Assembly: GCA_002291875.1 (NCBI GenBank)
Contig: DBAV01000181.1
Span: 1 to 37,209, forward strand
Length of the DNA stretch: 37,209 bases
Direction: 5' to 3'
Source: Hyphomonadaceae bacterium UBA1001
Lineage (GTDB): Bacteria; Pseudomonadota; Alphaproteobacteria; Caulobacterales; Aquidulcibacteraceae
Numbering within the stretch: position 1 is the first letter of the stretch; the number at the start of each line of letters is the position of its first letter. This document shows positions 8,421 to 17,295 of this stretch, piece by piece. A model generated the notes under the pieces. The model searched no databases. It was not told where the DNA came from and was given only the letters and a program-made list of their open reading frames with translations. Both the position numbers and the translations under genes were made by a program.

Positions 8421-9299
8421 ATGACCAATATCAGGACCATCGGAGTCATCGGTGCCGGCCAGATGGGCAATGGCATCGCGCATGTCTGCGCCCTGGCCGG
8501 GTATGATGTCTTCCTGAACGATGTCGATGCCGAGCGCCTTGCCGCTGGCCTGAAGACCATCGAGCGCAACATGTCGCGGCAGGTCGCGCGCAATCTGATC
8601 TCGCCGCAGGCCATGGAAGAGGCAGTGGCTCGCATCCGCTCGGACACCACCCAGGAGGCCTTTGCCGATGTGGACCTGGCGATCGAAGCGGCGACCGAGA
8701 ACGAGGGCACTAAGCGCCAGATCTTCGAGACCCTGCGGCCCATCCTGAAGCACGACGCCTTCCTGGCCTCGAACACGTCGTCGATCTCGATCACCAAGCT
8801 GGCGGCCCGCACCGATCGGCCCGAACGCTTCATCGGCCTGCACTTCATGAATCCCGTGCCGATGATGAAGCTGGTCGAACTGATCCGTGGCCTTCAGACC
8901 AGCCAGGAAACCTATGAGATGGCGCTGGGCCTGGTTGAGCGGCTGGGCAAGACCACCACCAATTCCGAGGATTTCCCCGCCTTCATCGTCAATCGCGTCC
9001 TGATCCCGATGATCAACGAGGCGGTGTACACCCTCTATGAGGGCGTCGGCACGGTCGAGGCAATCGACAAGGCGCTGCGCATGGGCGCCAACCATCCCAT
9101 GGGCCCGCTGGAACTGGCCGACTTCATCGGCCTCGATACCTGCCTGGCCATCATGCAGGTGCTGTATGACGGGCTGGCGGACTCAAAGTATCGGCCCTGC
9201 CCGCTGCTGGTGAAATATGTCGAGGCCGGCTGGCTGGGCCAGAAGACCCAGCGCGGCTTTTACGACTATCGCGGCGAACATCCTGTCCCGACCCGCTGA
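8421..9299 (+). CDS. 3-hydroxybutyryl-CoA / 3-hydroxyacyl-CoA dehydrogenase
   Basis: Single-domain NAD(P)-dependent 3-hydroxyacyl-CoA dehydrogenase of 292 residues, the Hbd/PaaH type, interconverting (S)-3-hydroxybutyryl-CoA and acetoacetyl-CoA. The dinucleotide loop is GVIGAGQMGNGIAHV near residue 8. The catalytic His lies in FIGLHFMNPVPMMKLVELI and the family motif EDFPAFIVNRVLIPMINEA follows, with LGQKTQRGFYDY at the C-terminus. It lies downstream of etfBA on the same strand, separated by a hairpin, and probably works in beta-oxidation, butanoyl-CoA or polyhydroxybutyrate metabolism. I would not choose between hbd and paaH from sequence alone. Confidence 0.93.
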   Translation: MTNIRTIGVIGAGQMGNGIAHVCALAGYDVFLNDVDAERLAAGLKTIERNMSRQVARNLISPQAMEEAVARIRSDTTQEAFADVDLAIEAATENEGTKRQIFETLRPILKHDAFLASNTSSISITKLAARTDRPERFIGLHFMNPVPMMKLVELIRGLQTSQETYEMALGLVERLGKTTTNSEDFPAFIVNRVLIPMINEAVYTLYEGVGTVEAIDKALRMGANHPMGPLELADFIGLDTCLAIMQVLYDGLADSKYRPCPLLVKYVEAGWLGQKTQRGFYDYRGEHPVPTR

Positions 9300-9447
9300 A
9301 CGCCCTGCCCGGCAAGGCTTTTTCATAGAACCCGAAGCCTCTGTCATGCTGACGCTGTGGGCCGTTGCCCACGGCCGGGCCACTCGTGAGGCGGGTGTCC
9401 AGGTGGCGTGATCCGGCCTCAACGCCCGAACCCACTGACGGGCTCGA

Positions 9448-9484
9448 CCCCGGCCGCTTGCGCGGGCCGGGGCCGTCCTCTTGT
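9448..9484 (+). terminator. Terminator candidate after the 3-hydroxyacyl-CoA dehydrogenase
   Basis: CCCCGGCC (9448-9455) pairs with GGCCGGGG (9465-9472) over a 9-base loop, followed by the moderately T-rich CCGTCCTCTTGTC. The 230-bp convergent gap contains no gene. Confidence 0.5.
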
Positions 9485-9501
9485 CATTGGTCTTCCCCAC
9501 G

Positions 9502-9523
9502 GCCGGCCCCCCTCAGGGCCGGC
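9502..9523 (-). terminator. Hairpin after the TonB-dependent receptor
   Basis: GCCGGCCC (9502-9509) pairs with GGGCCGGC (9516-9523) around a 6-base loop, 7 bp beyond the receptor stop codon. There is no clear T tract on either strand, so its role as terminator is inferred from position and stem strength. Confidence 0.4.
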
Positions 9524-9529
9524 GCACCC

Positions 9530-11944
9530 TCAGAACCGAACGCCCGCCCGCACGTAGACAAAGCGGCCGTTCTGTCCGATCGGGGACAGCACGTCGTAGG
9601 GGAAGTTGCCGAAGTAGTTGTAGAAGTCGTTGGTCAGGTCGGGATATTCGTCCAGAAGGTTTTGGGCGCCAATGCCGACTTCGATGGTCTCGGTGACGTC
9701 CAGCGTCGCCTCGGTATCCAGCGACCAACGCGCGTCATAGGTGTCCGCCGCCTCGGGGAAGAAGGCGAAGACGCGGGTGGTTTCTCCATGGCGGTTCACC
9801 CGGGCCTGCAGTCCGAAGGGGCCACGCTCCCAGGTGCCGGTCAGGATCAGCGTGTGGCGCGGGGCAGCGCTCTCGATGGTGTTGCGCTCCTCGACGCCGA
9901 ACACGGCGGCCGCACCGCCGGGCACGGTGCCGACATTCACGCTGGTCACCTCGGTTTCGGCATAGTTGTAGGCCGCCGTCAGGCCGACCTCACCGCCCAG
10001 GGCCTCGCCATTCCAGTCGGCCACCACGTCCACACCCTGGGTGCGGGTGTCGATCGCGTTGGTGAAGAAGTTGGCGTCGGTGACGTCCGAGGCTGCGCAC
10101 AGGGTGCGGGTGGCGGCAGGAATGGTGGTCGCCGTGCAGTCGATCCGCTCGGACAGGGTGATGCGGCCATCGACGTCGATACGGAACGCATCGACGGTGA
10201 CGCGGATGCCCGCCACCTCGCCAGTCATGCCAAGGCTGGCCGAGACGGCTTCTTCCTGCTGCAGCGGCCGCGAACCCAGCGCGCGCGCGATCGGGTCGTC
10301 CACGCCCAGCGTCGACACCCGCGTCAGGGCCCCGCCCGATCCGAAGGTGGTGACGCTGGACCGGAAGCTCTGCTGGGGCAGCGAGGGCGCGCGGAACGAG
10401 TTCGACACCGCGCCGCGGACGGCGAACCCCGGCGCCAGCTCATACCGCGCGGCGATCTTGCCGGCCAGGCCACCGTCAAAATCGTCCGAGCCCTCATAGC
10501 GGGCCGCCAGGTCGACAAACAGCGCCTCGGTCAGGTCGAGCCCGATTTCGGCATAGACCGCGTGAACCGTGCGATCGACGTTGGCGGTATCCTCGGGCCG
10601 GAGGCCGGGCGCCGCCTGGCTGCCGATCGGACGACCGACCTCGGGACCGGCACGCCAGCTGTCCGGCTCGCCCGCCTCGCTGGAAAAGCTTTCATTGCGG
10701 ATCTCGGCGCCGAAGGCGATCGCCTGGGTCGCGCCGAACAGTTCGATCGAACGGCGCAGATCCAGATTGCCGACCAGCAGCGAGTTTTCAAAACCGGCAA
10801 CGCGGAACGCACGCGGGGTGCTCGGCCCCAGCGACGGGTTCAGCGAGTTCAGCAGGCCGAAGACGTATTCGTTGCGTCCGTACGAAAGCGAGGCGTCCCA
10901 GTCCCAGACCTCGCCATCGCCGCGAAGTCCCCCGGTCAGGGCCAGGTCGGCATTCGCACCGGTGGTGATGGGGCGATAGCCATTGGGGTTCAGGGCCAGG
11001 AAGTTGGCGCTGGAGTCCGGATAGCGGAAAAAGGCGGCGCCTTCGCCATCGCGGTCGTTCAGCGTTCCGAACGAATAGAACTCGGCCCCCTCGAAGGCCG
11101 GCAGGACGGCGTTGTACCAGAGGTTCAGGTCCTGCACGGCCGGATCGCCCGGGCGATAGTTGCGGCGGCCCTGGAACGCCAGATTGGCCGGTGTCTGGTT
11201 CTCGAAGAACGGGATCTGGTCAAAGCCTGCCCGGTTCGTCTCCACGCGGTCGCGCAGGTCAAAGCCCACTCGCAGCACCCCGCCCTGCGGCAATGCAAAC
11301 CCGTACGACCCCGTGATGGTCAAGGTGCGCCCGTCGGTGATGGACTGGTTGGTAGGCTCGAAGTCGGTGACGTGGGCGCCATAGCTGACCGTGGCGCGTC
11401 CACCCGTCGACTCGTCCAGAACCACGTTGACGACGCCGGCGATGGCATCCGAACCGTATTGCGCCCCCGCACCGTCGCGCAGCACCTCGATCCGCGACAC
11501 GGCAGACAGCGGGATCGAGTTGAAGTCGACCGGATTGGTGCCGCGTCCGATCTTGGATTCCAGGTTCACAACCGCTGTCGTGTGGCGTCGTTTCCCGTTC
11601 ACCAGCACCAGCACCTGGTCGGGGCTGAGGCCGCGCAGCTGGGCTGCACGCACGATATCGGCGGGACCGGAATTCGACTGGCGCGAAAAGTTGAACGACG
11701 GCACCGACGCCTGCAGGGCCTGGCCCAGTTCGTTGCCGAGGCTGGCGGACGGGGTCAGCGCCTCCGCATCGATCACGTCGATGGGGACCGGGCTCTCGAG
11801 AGCGGTGCGCTCGCTGACGCGGCTGCCGACCACGACGATTTCCTCGTCGATGGCGGCCTCGGACTGGGCGATGGCGACAGGGACGAGACCGAGTGCGAAG
11901 GTGGCGGCGCTTCCCAGCAAAAGCGATCGCGACAGGATGGACAT
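9530..11944 (-). CDS. TonB-dependent outer-membrane receptor
   Basis: Outer-membrane active transporter of 804 residues. A signal peptide (MSILSRSLLLGSAATFALGL to about AIAQS) is followed by a TonB-box-like EEIVVVGSR, the plug domain (about 45-170, with LRGLSPDQVLVLVNGKRR, VDFNSIPLSAVSRIEVLRDG and GSDAIAGVVNVVL) and a long beta-barrel that ends in an aromatic residue (RAGVRF), as beta-barrel proteins do. The ligand is unknown; the plug type is shared by many receptors for peptides, vitamins or carbohydrates in this lineage. It is divergent from two Tat-signal serine hydrolases across a 187-bp gap, so receptor and hydrolases may act on the same substrate. I could not identify a convincing promoter or an iron box in the gap. 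Confidence 0.95.
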   Translation of the reverse strand: MSILSRSLLLGSAATFALGLVPVAIAQSEAAIDEEIVVVGSRVSERTALESPVPIDVIDAEALTPSASLGNELGQALQASVPSFNFSRQSNSGPADIVRAAQLRGLSPDQVLVLVNGKRRHTTAVVNLESKIGRGTNPVDFNSIPLSAVSRIEVLRDGAGAQYGSDAIAGVVNVVLDESTGGRATVSYGAHVTDFEPTNQSITDGRTLTITGSYGFALPQGGVLRVGFDLRDRVETNRAGFDQIPFFENQTPANLAFQGRRNYRPGDPAVQDLNLWYNAVLPAFEGAEFYSFGTLNDRDGEGAAFFRYPDSSANFLALNPNGYRPITTGANADLALTGGLRGDGEVWDWDASLSYGRNEYVFGLLNSLNPSLGPSTPRAFRVAGFENSLLVGNLDLRRSIELFGATQAIAFGAEIRNESFSSEAGEPDSWRAGPEVGRPIGSQAAPGLRPEDTANVDRTVHAVYAEIGLDLTEALFVDLAARYEGSDDFDGGLAGKIAARYELAPGFAVRGAVSNSFRAPSLPQQSFRSSVTTFGSGGALTRVSTLGVDDPIARALGSRPLQQEEAVSASLGMTGEVAGIRVTVDAFRIDVDGRITLSERIDCTATTIPAATRTLCAASDVTDANFFTNAIDTRTQGVDVVADWNGEALGGEVGLTAAYNYAETEVTSVNVGTVPGGAAAVFGVEERNTIESAAPRHTLILTGTWERGPFGLQARVNRHGETTRVFAFFPEAADTYDARWSLDTEATLDVTETIEVGIGAQNLLDEYPDLTNDFYNYFGNFPYDVLSPIGQNGRFVYVRAGVRF

Positions 11945-12131
11945 GGATTACCCCCTGGATGGAACTGTCATGAAAGCGACACCGCGGTGCCGTCCGATGG
12001 GCAGCTAATCCGCAAGGCATGAACGGCAAATGGAGAAAAACTGAACGATCTGTTGAGCCAAACGGAAAACGCAGGCGGTATGATGGGTTTGTAGTTGCAT
12101 TTTGCGCTGCAGCCATCAAAGGGAACGGACC

Positions 12132-13232
12132 ATGACGACACGCCGCAACGTCCTGAAAGGGATTGCCGTCTCGTCCCTGATGGCCGCCACCCCGTTCTCG
12201 GTTGCGCGCGCGGCGCCAAACCGGGTGATTTCAGATCGTTCGATCGCCGCCGCGGCGGCCTATGCGCGCTCGAAGGACACTGCCCCTCGTAGGAGCCCGG
12301 GGTGCACTTTCCAATTCGCAGCGATGCGTAACGGAAAGACCGTGCTCGAGCACGGCGATCATGAATGGGCTCGTTGGGACCAAGCACGTGTCAATGTCAG
12401 CGCAAGTCTGGCTGGCCTCATGGCGGCCGCGTTGGTCGCCGATGGGCAGCTGTCGCTTGACGCCCCCCTCGCCGATATCCTGCCCGAATGGCGTGGTGAC
12501 CGCGCTTATGCTGGCATCACCACCCGCCATCTGCTGACGATGACGGCAGGTTTCGCGCCCGGCCCGTCCCCGCGTATCCCGACCTACGCCAAGGCCCTGA
12601 AGCTCCGGCCTGTGTATGCGCCCGGAGAGCGTTATGCGCATGGTCCTGCACCAATGCAGATCTTCGGAGCGGTCGTGGCGCGTGTCACAGGCGTCCGAGG
12701 CGTCTGCATCCAGGACTGGGTCCAGGCGCGCCTGCTGGATCCGATCGACCTGCCTCCGCGAAAGTATGGACAGTGGTTCATGGACAACGATGCCAATCTG
12801 GACCTGAGCAGGGGCCGGATGTTCACCGTCTCCGAGTTGGCTCGGATCGGCACCATGGTTCTGGATGCCAGCCGTGGTCGCGGGCCGGTGAAGCTTGATC
12901 CGGCAGCCTTGGCGGCCTGTTTTGAGGGCACCCAGGCCAATCCGGGGTACGGAATGACGTGGTGGTTGCTTCGTCCGGGGCTTGTGGACCCGCCCCCACC
13001 CTTGGATCGGCTGAAGGTCGACGCGGCCCATATCGCGCAGATGGCCGATGTGCGGATGGCGGCAAGCGAAACGGGCCAGCGCCTCTATTTGCTGCCGGAC
13101 CATGGCTTGGTCATCGCCCATGAGGGAAATTTTCAGCGTTCGCCTGGCTTCGGTCCTCATGAGGTCCTGCCGCCTCCACCGGAGAAGGCCTTTTCGGAAC
13201 GTGTCTTTCTGGAGATCCTGCTGGGAGGATGA
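12132..13232 (+). CDS. Inactive-looking serine hydrolase paralogue (class C beta-lactamase fold)
   Basis: A 366-residue protein closely similar to the next gene along its whole length: shared PLADILPEWRGD, TTRHLLT, GPAP and LAACFEGT..ANPGYG with TWWLLRPGLV. MTTRRNVLKGIAVSSLMAAT is a twin-arginine signal, so it is probably periplasmic. The catalytic residues are gone. Aligned without gaps from MRNG (here) and MRAG (neighbour), SATK becomes NVSA (Asn88 and Ala91 replace Ser and Lys), and the second-motif Tyr becomes His170. The frame is intact, with no stop or frameshift. It also uses an AGG codon and somewhat more AT-rich wobble positions than its neighbour, judged by eye. It may be a binding or regulatory pseudoenzyme, or a decaying duplicate. 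The ATG at 12132 starts the Tat signal. Confidence 0.85.
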   Translation: MTTRRNVLKGIAVSSLMAATPFSVARAAPNRVISDRSIAAAAAYARSKDTAPRRSPGCTFQFAAMRNGKTVLEHGDHEWARWDQARVNVSASLAGLMAAALVADGQLSLDAPLADILPEWRGDRAYAGITTRHLLTMTAGFAPGPSPRIPTYAKALKLRPVYAPGERYAHGPAPMQIFGAVVARVTGVRGVCIQDWVQARLLDPIDLPPRKYGQWFMDNDANLDLSRGRMFTVSELARIGTMVLDASRGRGPVKLDPAALAACFEGTQANPGYGMTWWLLRPGLVDPPPPLDRLKVDAAHIAQMADVRMAASETGQRLYLLPDHGLVIAHEGNFQRSPGFGPHEVLPPPPEKAFSERVFLEILLGG

Positions 13233-13402
13233 TCTGTGATCGTGGTGCGTGCGCCATGACGAACGGGGGGATTGGACCAGAGGCCCAACGCTCGGCCTGC
13301 CTTGGCCGTGGGCGGTGATCTGTAAGCAGGGGCAGGAAAAGCAGTGCGTGCAACGGAAATCCCTGTTGGCTGCGTGAAACAGCGGACAAACAGGAGACGC
13401 CC

Positions 13403-14452
13403 ATGCCGACACGCCGCGCCGCCTTGCTGGGGGTCACCAGCACCATGCTGTTCGCCGGGGCGGGCTTGCCAGCGGCGCTGGCGCAGCCGGTCCGCCAGGT
13501 CACCGATCGTGCGATCGCGGCGGCGGCCGCCTATTCGCGGGCCCATGGCGGTGTTTCGTTCGCCGCGATGCGCGCCGGTCGATTGATCCACGAGGACCAT
13601 CCGGGCCACACCGCCGACAACGCATGGGAATTGGCCAGCGCCACCAAAAGCTTTTGCGGCCTGATGGCGGCGGCGCTGGTGGCAGACCGGCGCCTGGTGC
13701 TCGACGCGCCTCTGGCCGACATCCTGCCCGAATGGCGCGGCGATCCGGCGCGTGCGGCGATCACGACCCGGCATCTGCTGACCCTCACCGCAGGCCTGGT
13801 GTCGCGCCCGGCCATGCGCCCGATGACCTATGCTCGCGCCCTGGCGATGTCACCGGTGGCCCGCCCCGGCGCACGGTTCGCCTATGGGCCTGCGCCCTTC
13901 CAGGTGTTTGGTGCGGTGGTGCGGCGCGTCACCGGGCAAGACCCGCTGGACTGGCTGCAGACACGGCTGCTGGACCCGATCGGCGTGCGTCCGTCCGACT
14001 GGAGACGCGGGGCGGATGGCAATCCCGTTCTGGCCCATGGCGCGCACATGACGGCGCGCCAGATGGCGGCGGTCGGCACACTGGTGCTGGACGCAGGCCG
14101 CGGCCGCGGTCCGGTTGTGCTCGACCCAGCCGCACTGGCGGCATGCTTTGAGGGGACGACGGCCAATCCCGGCTATGGACTGACCTGGTGGCTGCTTCGA
14201 CCGGGCCTGGTTCCCCCATCGGCGCGCCAGATGGACCTGGGGGCTGACGCGGGCCGCATCGCCGCGCGGGCCGATGTCAGGATGGCAGCGGGCGCCGGCA
14301 ATCAAAGGCTGTATCTGCTGCCCGAACACGATCTGGCTGTTGCCCGTCAGGCCCCGCTGGACTGGCGTGCACAGCGCCGCGGGGGCCAGGCGCCGCGCAC
14401 ACCGGCATTCTCGGACATCGGCCTGCTCGAGGCCCTGCTGGGGCCCGCGTGA
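13403..14452 (+). CDS. Tat-exported serine hydrolase, beta-lactamase class C fold
   Basis: Intact sister of the preceding gene, 349 residues. It has a twin-arginine signal (MPTRRAALLGVTSTMLFAGAG, probable cleavage near ALAQ) and a class-C-type serine hydrolase domain. The nucleophile motif is SATK with Ser79 and Lys82. Tyr161 in FAYGPAPF is the likely second-motif base, although the residue two further on is Pro where YxN would have Asn. I could not place a KTG- or HxG-type third motif with confidence. A GGAGA ribosome site stands just upstream of the ATG at 13403. Its 170-bp leader is separate from the pseudoenzyme copy, and I saw nothing definite in it. Substrate unknown. Confidence 0.88.
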   Translation: MPTRRAALLGVTSTMLFAGAGLPAALAQPVRQVTDRAIAAAAAYSRAHGGVSFAAMRAGRLIHEDHPGHTADNAWELASATKSFCGLMAAALVADRRLVLDAPLADILPEWRGDPARAAITTRHLLTLTAGLVSRPAMRPMTYARALAMSPVARPGARFAYGPAPFQVFGAVVRRVTGQDPLDWLQTRLLDPIGVRPSDWRRGADGNPVLAHGAHMTARQMAAVGTLVLDAGRGRGPVVLDPAALAACFEGTTANPGYGLTWWLLRPGLVPPSARQMDLGADAGRIAARADVRMAAGAGNQRLYLLPEHDLAVARQAPLDWRAQRRGGQAPRTPAFSDIGLLEALLGPA

Positions 14453-14519
14453 CCACACTGTAACGTGTGCCGGACCCAACCTTCCGGCCGACGCACCTAA
14501 ACCGCTTGTTTACCAAACA

Positions 14520-14552
14520 CCCGGCACAAACGGCCCGGCAGATTGTGCCGGG
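14520..14552 (+). promoter_or_regulatory. Inverted repeat with ftr-like sequence upstream of fliF
   Basis: A perfect 10-bp inverted repeat (14520-14529 and 14543-14552, 13 bases between) lies about 50 bp before the fliF ATG. Its left arm runs into CGGCACAAACGGC (14522-14534), which fits CGGC-N2-AAA-N2-GC, the core of the FlbD-binding ftr element of Caulobacter as I remember it. An AT-richer stretch with GTTTACCAAAC (14508-14518) lies just upstream and may hold the promoter. It could instead be a hairpin that ends the upstream hydrolase transcript, although no T tract follows. Confidence 0.45.
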
Positions 14553-14602
14553 TCGCCCCCTTGGCGTCCCCGGCGGATCACACCGCACGAGGCGAAGGTC
14601 GG

Positions 14603-16237
14603 ATGTTCCAGGCACTCATCAAGGCAGGCCCGATGCGTCTGATCGCGGCGCTGGGGGTCACGGCGATCGTCGCCGCCGCCTTGATGGCGATCATGTTCCG
14701 CGTCGGCACCGAGGAAAAGGCTTTGCTGTTCTCGGGCGTGGAGATGGCCGAAGCCGCCGAGATCACCGCCATGCTGGATCAGGCCAACATCCCGCACGAA
14801 CTGCGTGGCGACGGCTCGACGATCATGGTGCCCCGCTCGCAGGTGCTCGAGGCGCGCATGATGCTCTCGGCCGAGGGCCTGCCTTCCAAGGGTTCGGTCG
14901 GATACGAGCTGTTCGACAACCAGGATGCGCTGGGTGCCACCCAGTTCCAGCAGAACGTCAACCGCCTGCGCGCGCTCGAAGGCGAGCTGGTGCGCACCAT
15001 CGAGAGCCTGGACGGGGTGCAGGGCGCACGGGTGCACCTGGTGATGCCCGAACGTCAGCTGTTCGAGCGCGATCGCCAGCAACCCTCGGCATCCATTGTG
15101 GTCTCGCTGGCAGGGGGCGACCTGTCCGCCGGCCAGGTGCGCGCGATCCGCAATCTTGTGGCGGGTGCGGTTCCGGACCTGGTGCCCGGCCGGGTCACCA
15201 TCTCGGATGATCGCGGGCGGCTGCTGGCGTCGGGCCAGGAAGGAGACGCCGACATCCTTTCGACCGACGCCGAAGAGCGTCAGGTGGCGCTGCAGGACCG
15301 AATCCGCCGCCAGGTCGAGGAAATTGTCGAGGGTGTGGTCGGGCCGGGCAATGCGCGTGTCCAGGTCAACGCGACGCTGGACTGGACCCGCGCCACCGAG
15401 GAGACCCAGACCTTCGATCCTGACGGACAGGTGGTGCGCTCGACCACCACCAGCGAGCAGACCGGCTCGTCGTCGGAAGTCGACGGACAGGGGCTGACGA
15501 CCGCCGGTGCCAACGTGCCCGATGGCATCGGCGCCGGGGCCGGTGCCGGCCCGCGTTCGCAGACGTCCGAGGGCCGCACCCAGGAAACCACCAATTTCGA
15601 GATCACCAACACCCGCCGCACCGAGGTCCAGCAGGCCGGGCGCCTGCAACGCCTGTCGGTGGCGGTGGCGGTGGACGGGGTGACCACGCCGGGTGCCGAG
15701 GGCGCCGAGGCCCAGTGGGCCGCCCGTCCGCCCGAAGAACTCCAGCGCATCGAGCAGCTGGTGCGATCGGCGGTCGGCTTCGACGCCGAGCGCGGCGACC
15801 AGGTCCAGGTGGTGAATGTGCGCTTTGCCCGCCCCGATCCGGTGGCCGCGCCCGCAGCCGGCGCGGCAGCGATGCTGTCGGGCTTTACCGAGGCCGACAT
15901 CATGCGCGTCGCCGAAATCCTGGCGCTGCTGATCGTGGCAGTGGTGCTGGTGCTGTTCGTGCTGCGCCCGCTGGTGAAAGGCCTGATGAGCCCCCCCGCC
16001 GCCAGTGCCACGGGCGCGTTGGCACTGCCCGGGGGCACCGCATCCGGGCCCGACGGCAGCGCCGCGGCTGCAGATTCAGCCAACCCCGTCGACGCGGTCC
16101 TGGAAGAGACGGTCGGGGTCTCGCGGGTGTCCGGTCAGGTCAAGCAGTCCTCGGTCAAGAAGATCGCCCACATCGTCCAGAACAATCCTGACGAGAGCGT
16201 GGGGATCATTCGCGGCTGGCTGAACAACGCGACCTGA
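14603..16237 (+). CDS. fliF: Flagellar MS-ring protein FliF
   Basis: FliF forms the membrane MS ring on which the flagellar motor and export gate are built. The 544-residue protein has a first membrane helix at about residues 12-31 and periplasmic ring-building motifs (GSVGYELFDNQDALGATQFQQNVN and the VHLVMPERQLFERDRQQPSASIVV segment). A second helix at about 437-457 and a C-terminal cytoplasmic tail ending PDESVGIIRGWLNN, the FliG-binding part, complete it. I chose the ATG at 14603 because the cytoplasmic N-tail MFQALIKAG immediately precedes the first helix; the longer frame from 14543 runs through the inverted repeat. It is the first gene of a compact flagellar operon. Confidence 0.97.
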   Translation: MFQALIKAGPMRLIAALGVTAIVAAALMAIMFRVGTEEKALLFSGVEMAEAAEITAMLDQANIPHELRGDGSTIMVPRSQVLEARMMLSAEGLPSKGSVGYELFDNQDALGATQFQQNVNRLRALEGELVRTIESLDGVQGARVHLVMPERQLFERDRQQPSASIVVSLAGGDLSAGQVRAIRNLVAGAVPDLVPGRVTISDDRGRLLASGQEGDADILSTDAEERQVALQDRIRRQVEEIVEGVVGPGNARVQVNATLDWTRATEETQTFDPDGQVVRSTTTSEQTGSSSEVDGQGLTTAGANVPDGIGAGAGAGPRSQTSEGRTQETTNFEITNTRRTEVQQAGRLQRLSVAVAVDGVTTPGAEGAEAQWAARPPEELQRIEQLVRSAVGFDAERGDQVQVVNVRFARPDPVAAPAAGAAAMLSGFTEADIMRVAEILALLIVAVVLVLFVLRPLVKGLMSPPAASATGALALPGGTASGPDGSAAAADSANPVDAVLEETVGVSRVSGQVKQSSVKKIAHIVQNNPDESVGIIRGWLNNAT

Positions 16238-16250
16238 GGATTCCGCAACC

Positions 16251-17282
16251 ATGCCCGGTCAGAAGAAATCCAAGGCGATCGAAAATCCCGAAGAACTTTC
16301 GGGAGCGGAAAAATGCGCCGTGATCCTCTTGGCGCTGGGCGAAGATTCCGAACGTGTCTGGGCGCTTCTGGACGAGGACGAGATCAAGGAAATCTCGCAC
16401 GCAATGTCCAATCTGGGTCTTGTGTCCGCGACCGTGGTCGAGCGCCTGATCGTCGAGTTCGCCACCCGGATGTCCGGCTCTGGCACGATCATGGGATCGT
16501 ACGAACAGACCCAGCGCATGCTCAGCCAGTTCCTGCCCGGCGACAAGGTCGAGTCGCTGATGGAGGAAATCCGCGGTCCCGCCGGGCGGACGATGTGGGA
16601 CAAGCTGGGCAATGTGAACGAGTCGGTTCTGGCGAACTATCTCAAGAACGAATACCCCCAGACGGTCGCGGTGGTGCTCTCGAAGGTCAAGCCCGACCAC
16701 GCCGCGCGCGTGCTCAGTGCGCTTCCCGAGGATTTCGCGGTCGAGTGCGTCAACCGCATGCTGCGGATGGAGCCGGTCCAGCGCGACATCCTGGACAAGA
16801 TCGAGCTGACGCTGCGCAACGAGTTCATGTCGAACCTGGCGCGCACCTCCAAGCGCGACAGCCACGAGATGATGGCCGACATCTTCAACAATTTCGATCG
16901 CCAGACCGAGTTCCGGTTCATGGAATCGCTGGAAGAACGCAATCGCGAGGCGGCCGAGCGTATCCGTGCGCTGATGTTCGTGTTCGAGGACCTGGGCAAG
17001 CTGGACCCGGGCGGCGTCCAGACCCTGCTGCGGGCCGTCGACAAGGACCAGCTGGGCATGGCGCTGAAGGGCGCGTCCGAGGGGCTGCGCAATCTGTTCC
17101 TTTCCAACATGTCCGAACGCGCGGCCAAGATCCTCAAGGATGACATGGCCGCGATGGGGCCGGTGCGCCTGAAGGACGTGGACGCCGCTCAGGCGCGCAT
17201 GGTCCAGACCGCCAAGGACCTGGCCCAGCGCGGCGAGATCATGCTGTCCGAAGGCGGCGGCGATGACGAGCTGATCTATTGA
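16251..17282 (+). CDS. fliG: Flagellar motor switch protein FliG
   Basis: FliG joins the MS ring to the C-ring and carries the torque-generating helix that meets the stator. Its 343 residues are the usual length. The N-terminal domain begins ELSGAEKCAVILLALGED. The middle domain has EYPQTVAVVLSKV, an EHPQ-type motif with Tyr in the second place. The C-terminal domain has LMFVFEDLGKLDPGGVQTLL and DQLGMALKGASEGLRNLF, with the charged torque-helix residues. A GAGGA ribosome site overlaps the end of fliF, and the gap between the genes is 13 bp. Confidence 0.97.
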   Translation: MPGQKKSKAIENPEELSGAEKCAVILLALGEDSERVWALLDEDEIKEISHAMSNLGLVSATVVERLIVEFATRMSGSGTIMGSYEQTQRMLSQFLPGDKVESLMEEIRGPAGRTMWDKLGNVNESVLANYLKNEYPQTVAVVLSKVKPDHAARVLSALPEDFAVECVNRMLRMEPVQRDILDKIELTLRNEFMSNLARTSKRDSHEMMADIFNNFDRQTEFRFMESLEERNREAAERIRALMFVFEDLGKLDPGGVQTLLRAVDKDQLGMALKGASEGLRNLFLSNMSERAAKILKDDMAAMGPVRLKDVDAAQARMVQTAKDLAQRGEIMLSEGGGDDELIY

Positions 17283-17295
17283 GGGGCCCGGAACG

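Noticed and set aside
9365..12022. Long open frame on the plus strand opposite the TonB-dependent receptor
   Set aside because: High GC leaves long stop-free antisense frames. This one has no recognisable domains, no credible start context, and lies over a receptor with complete motifs.
12053..12084. Promoter TTGAGC ... TATGAT before the upstream serine hydrolase
   Set aside because: The spacing is 20 bp, longer than sigma-70 promoters tolerate well, so it is not listed as a feature.
12132..13232. Upstream serine hydrolase as a frameshifted pseudogene
   Set aside because: The frame is intact from Tat signal to C-terminus and aligns with the sister protein; only the catalytic residues changed. 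It is kept as a CDS with probable loss of activity.
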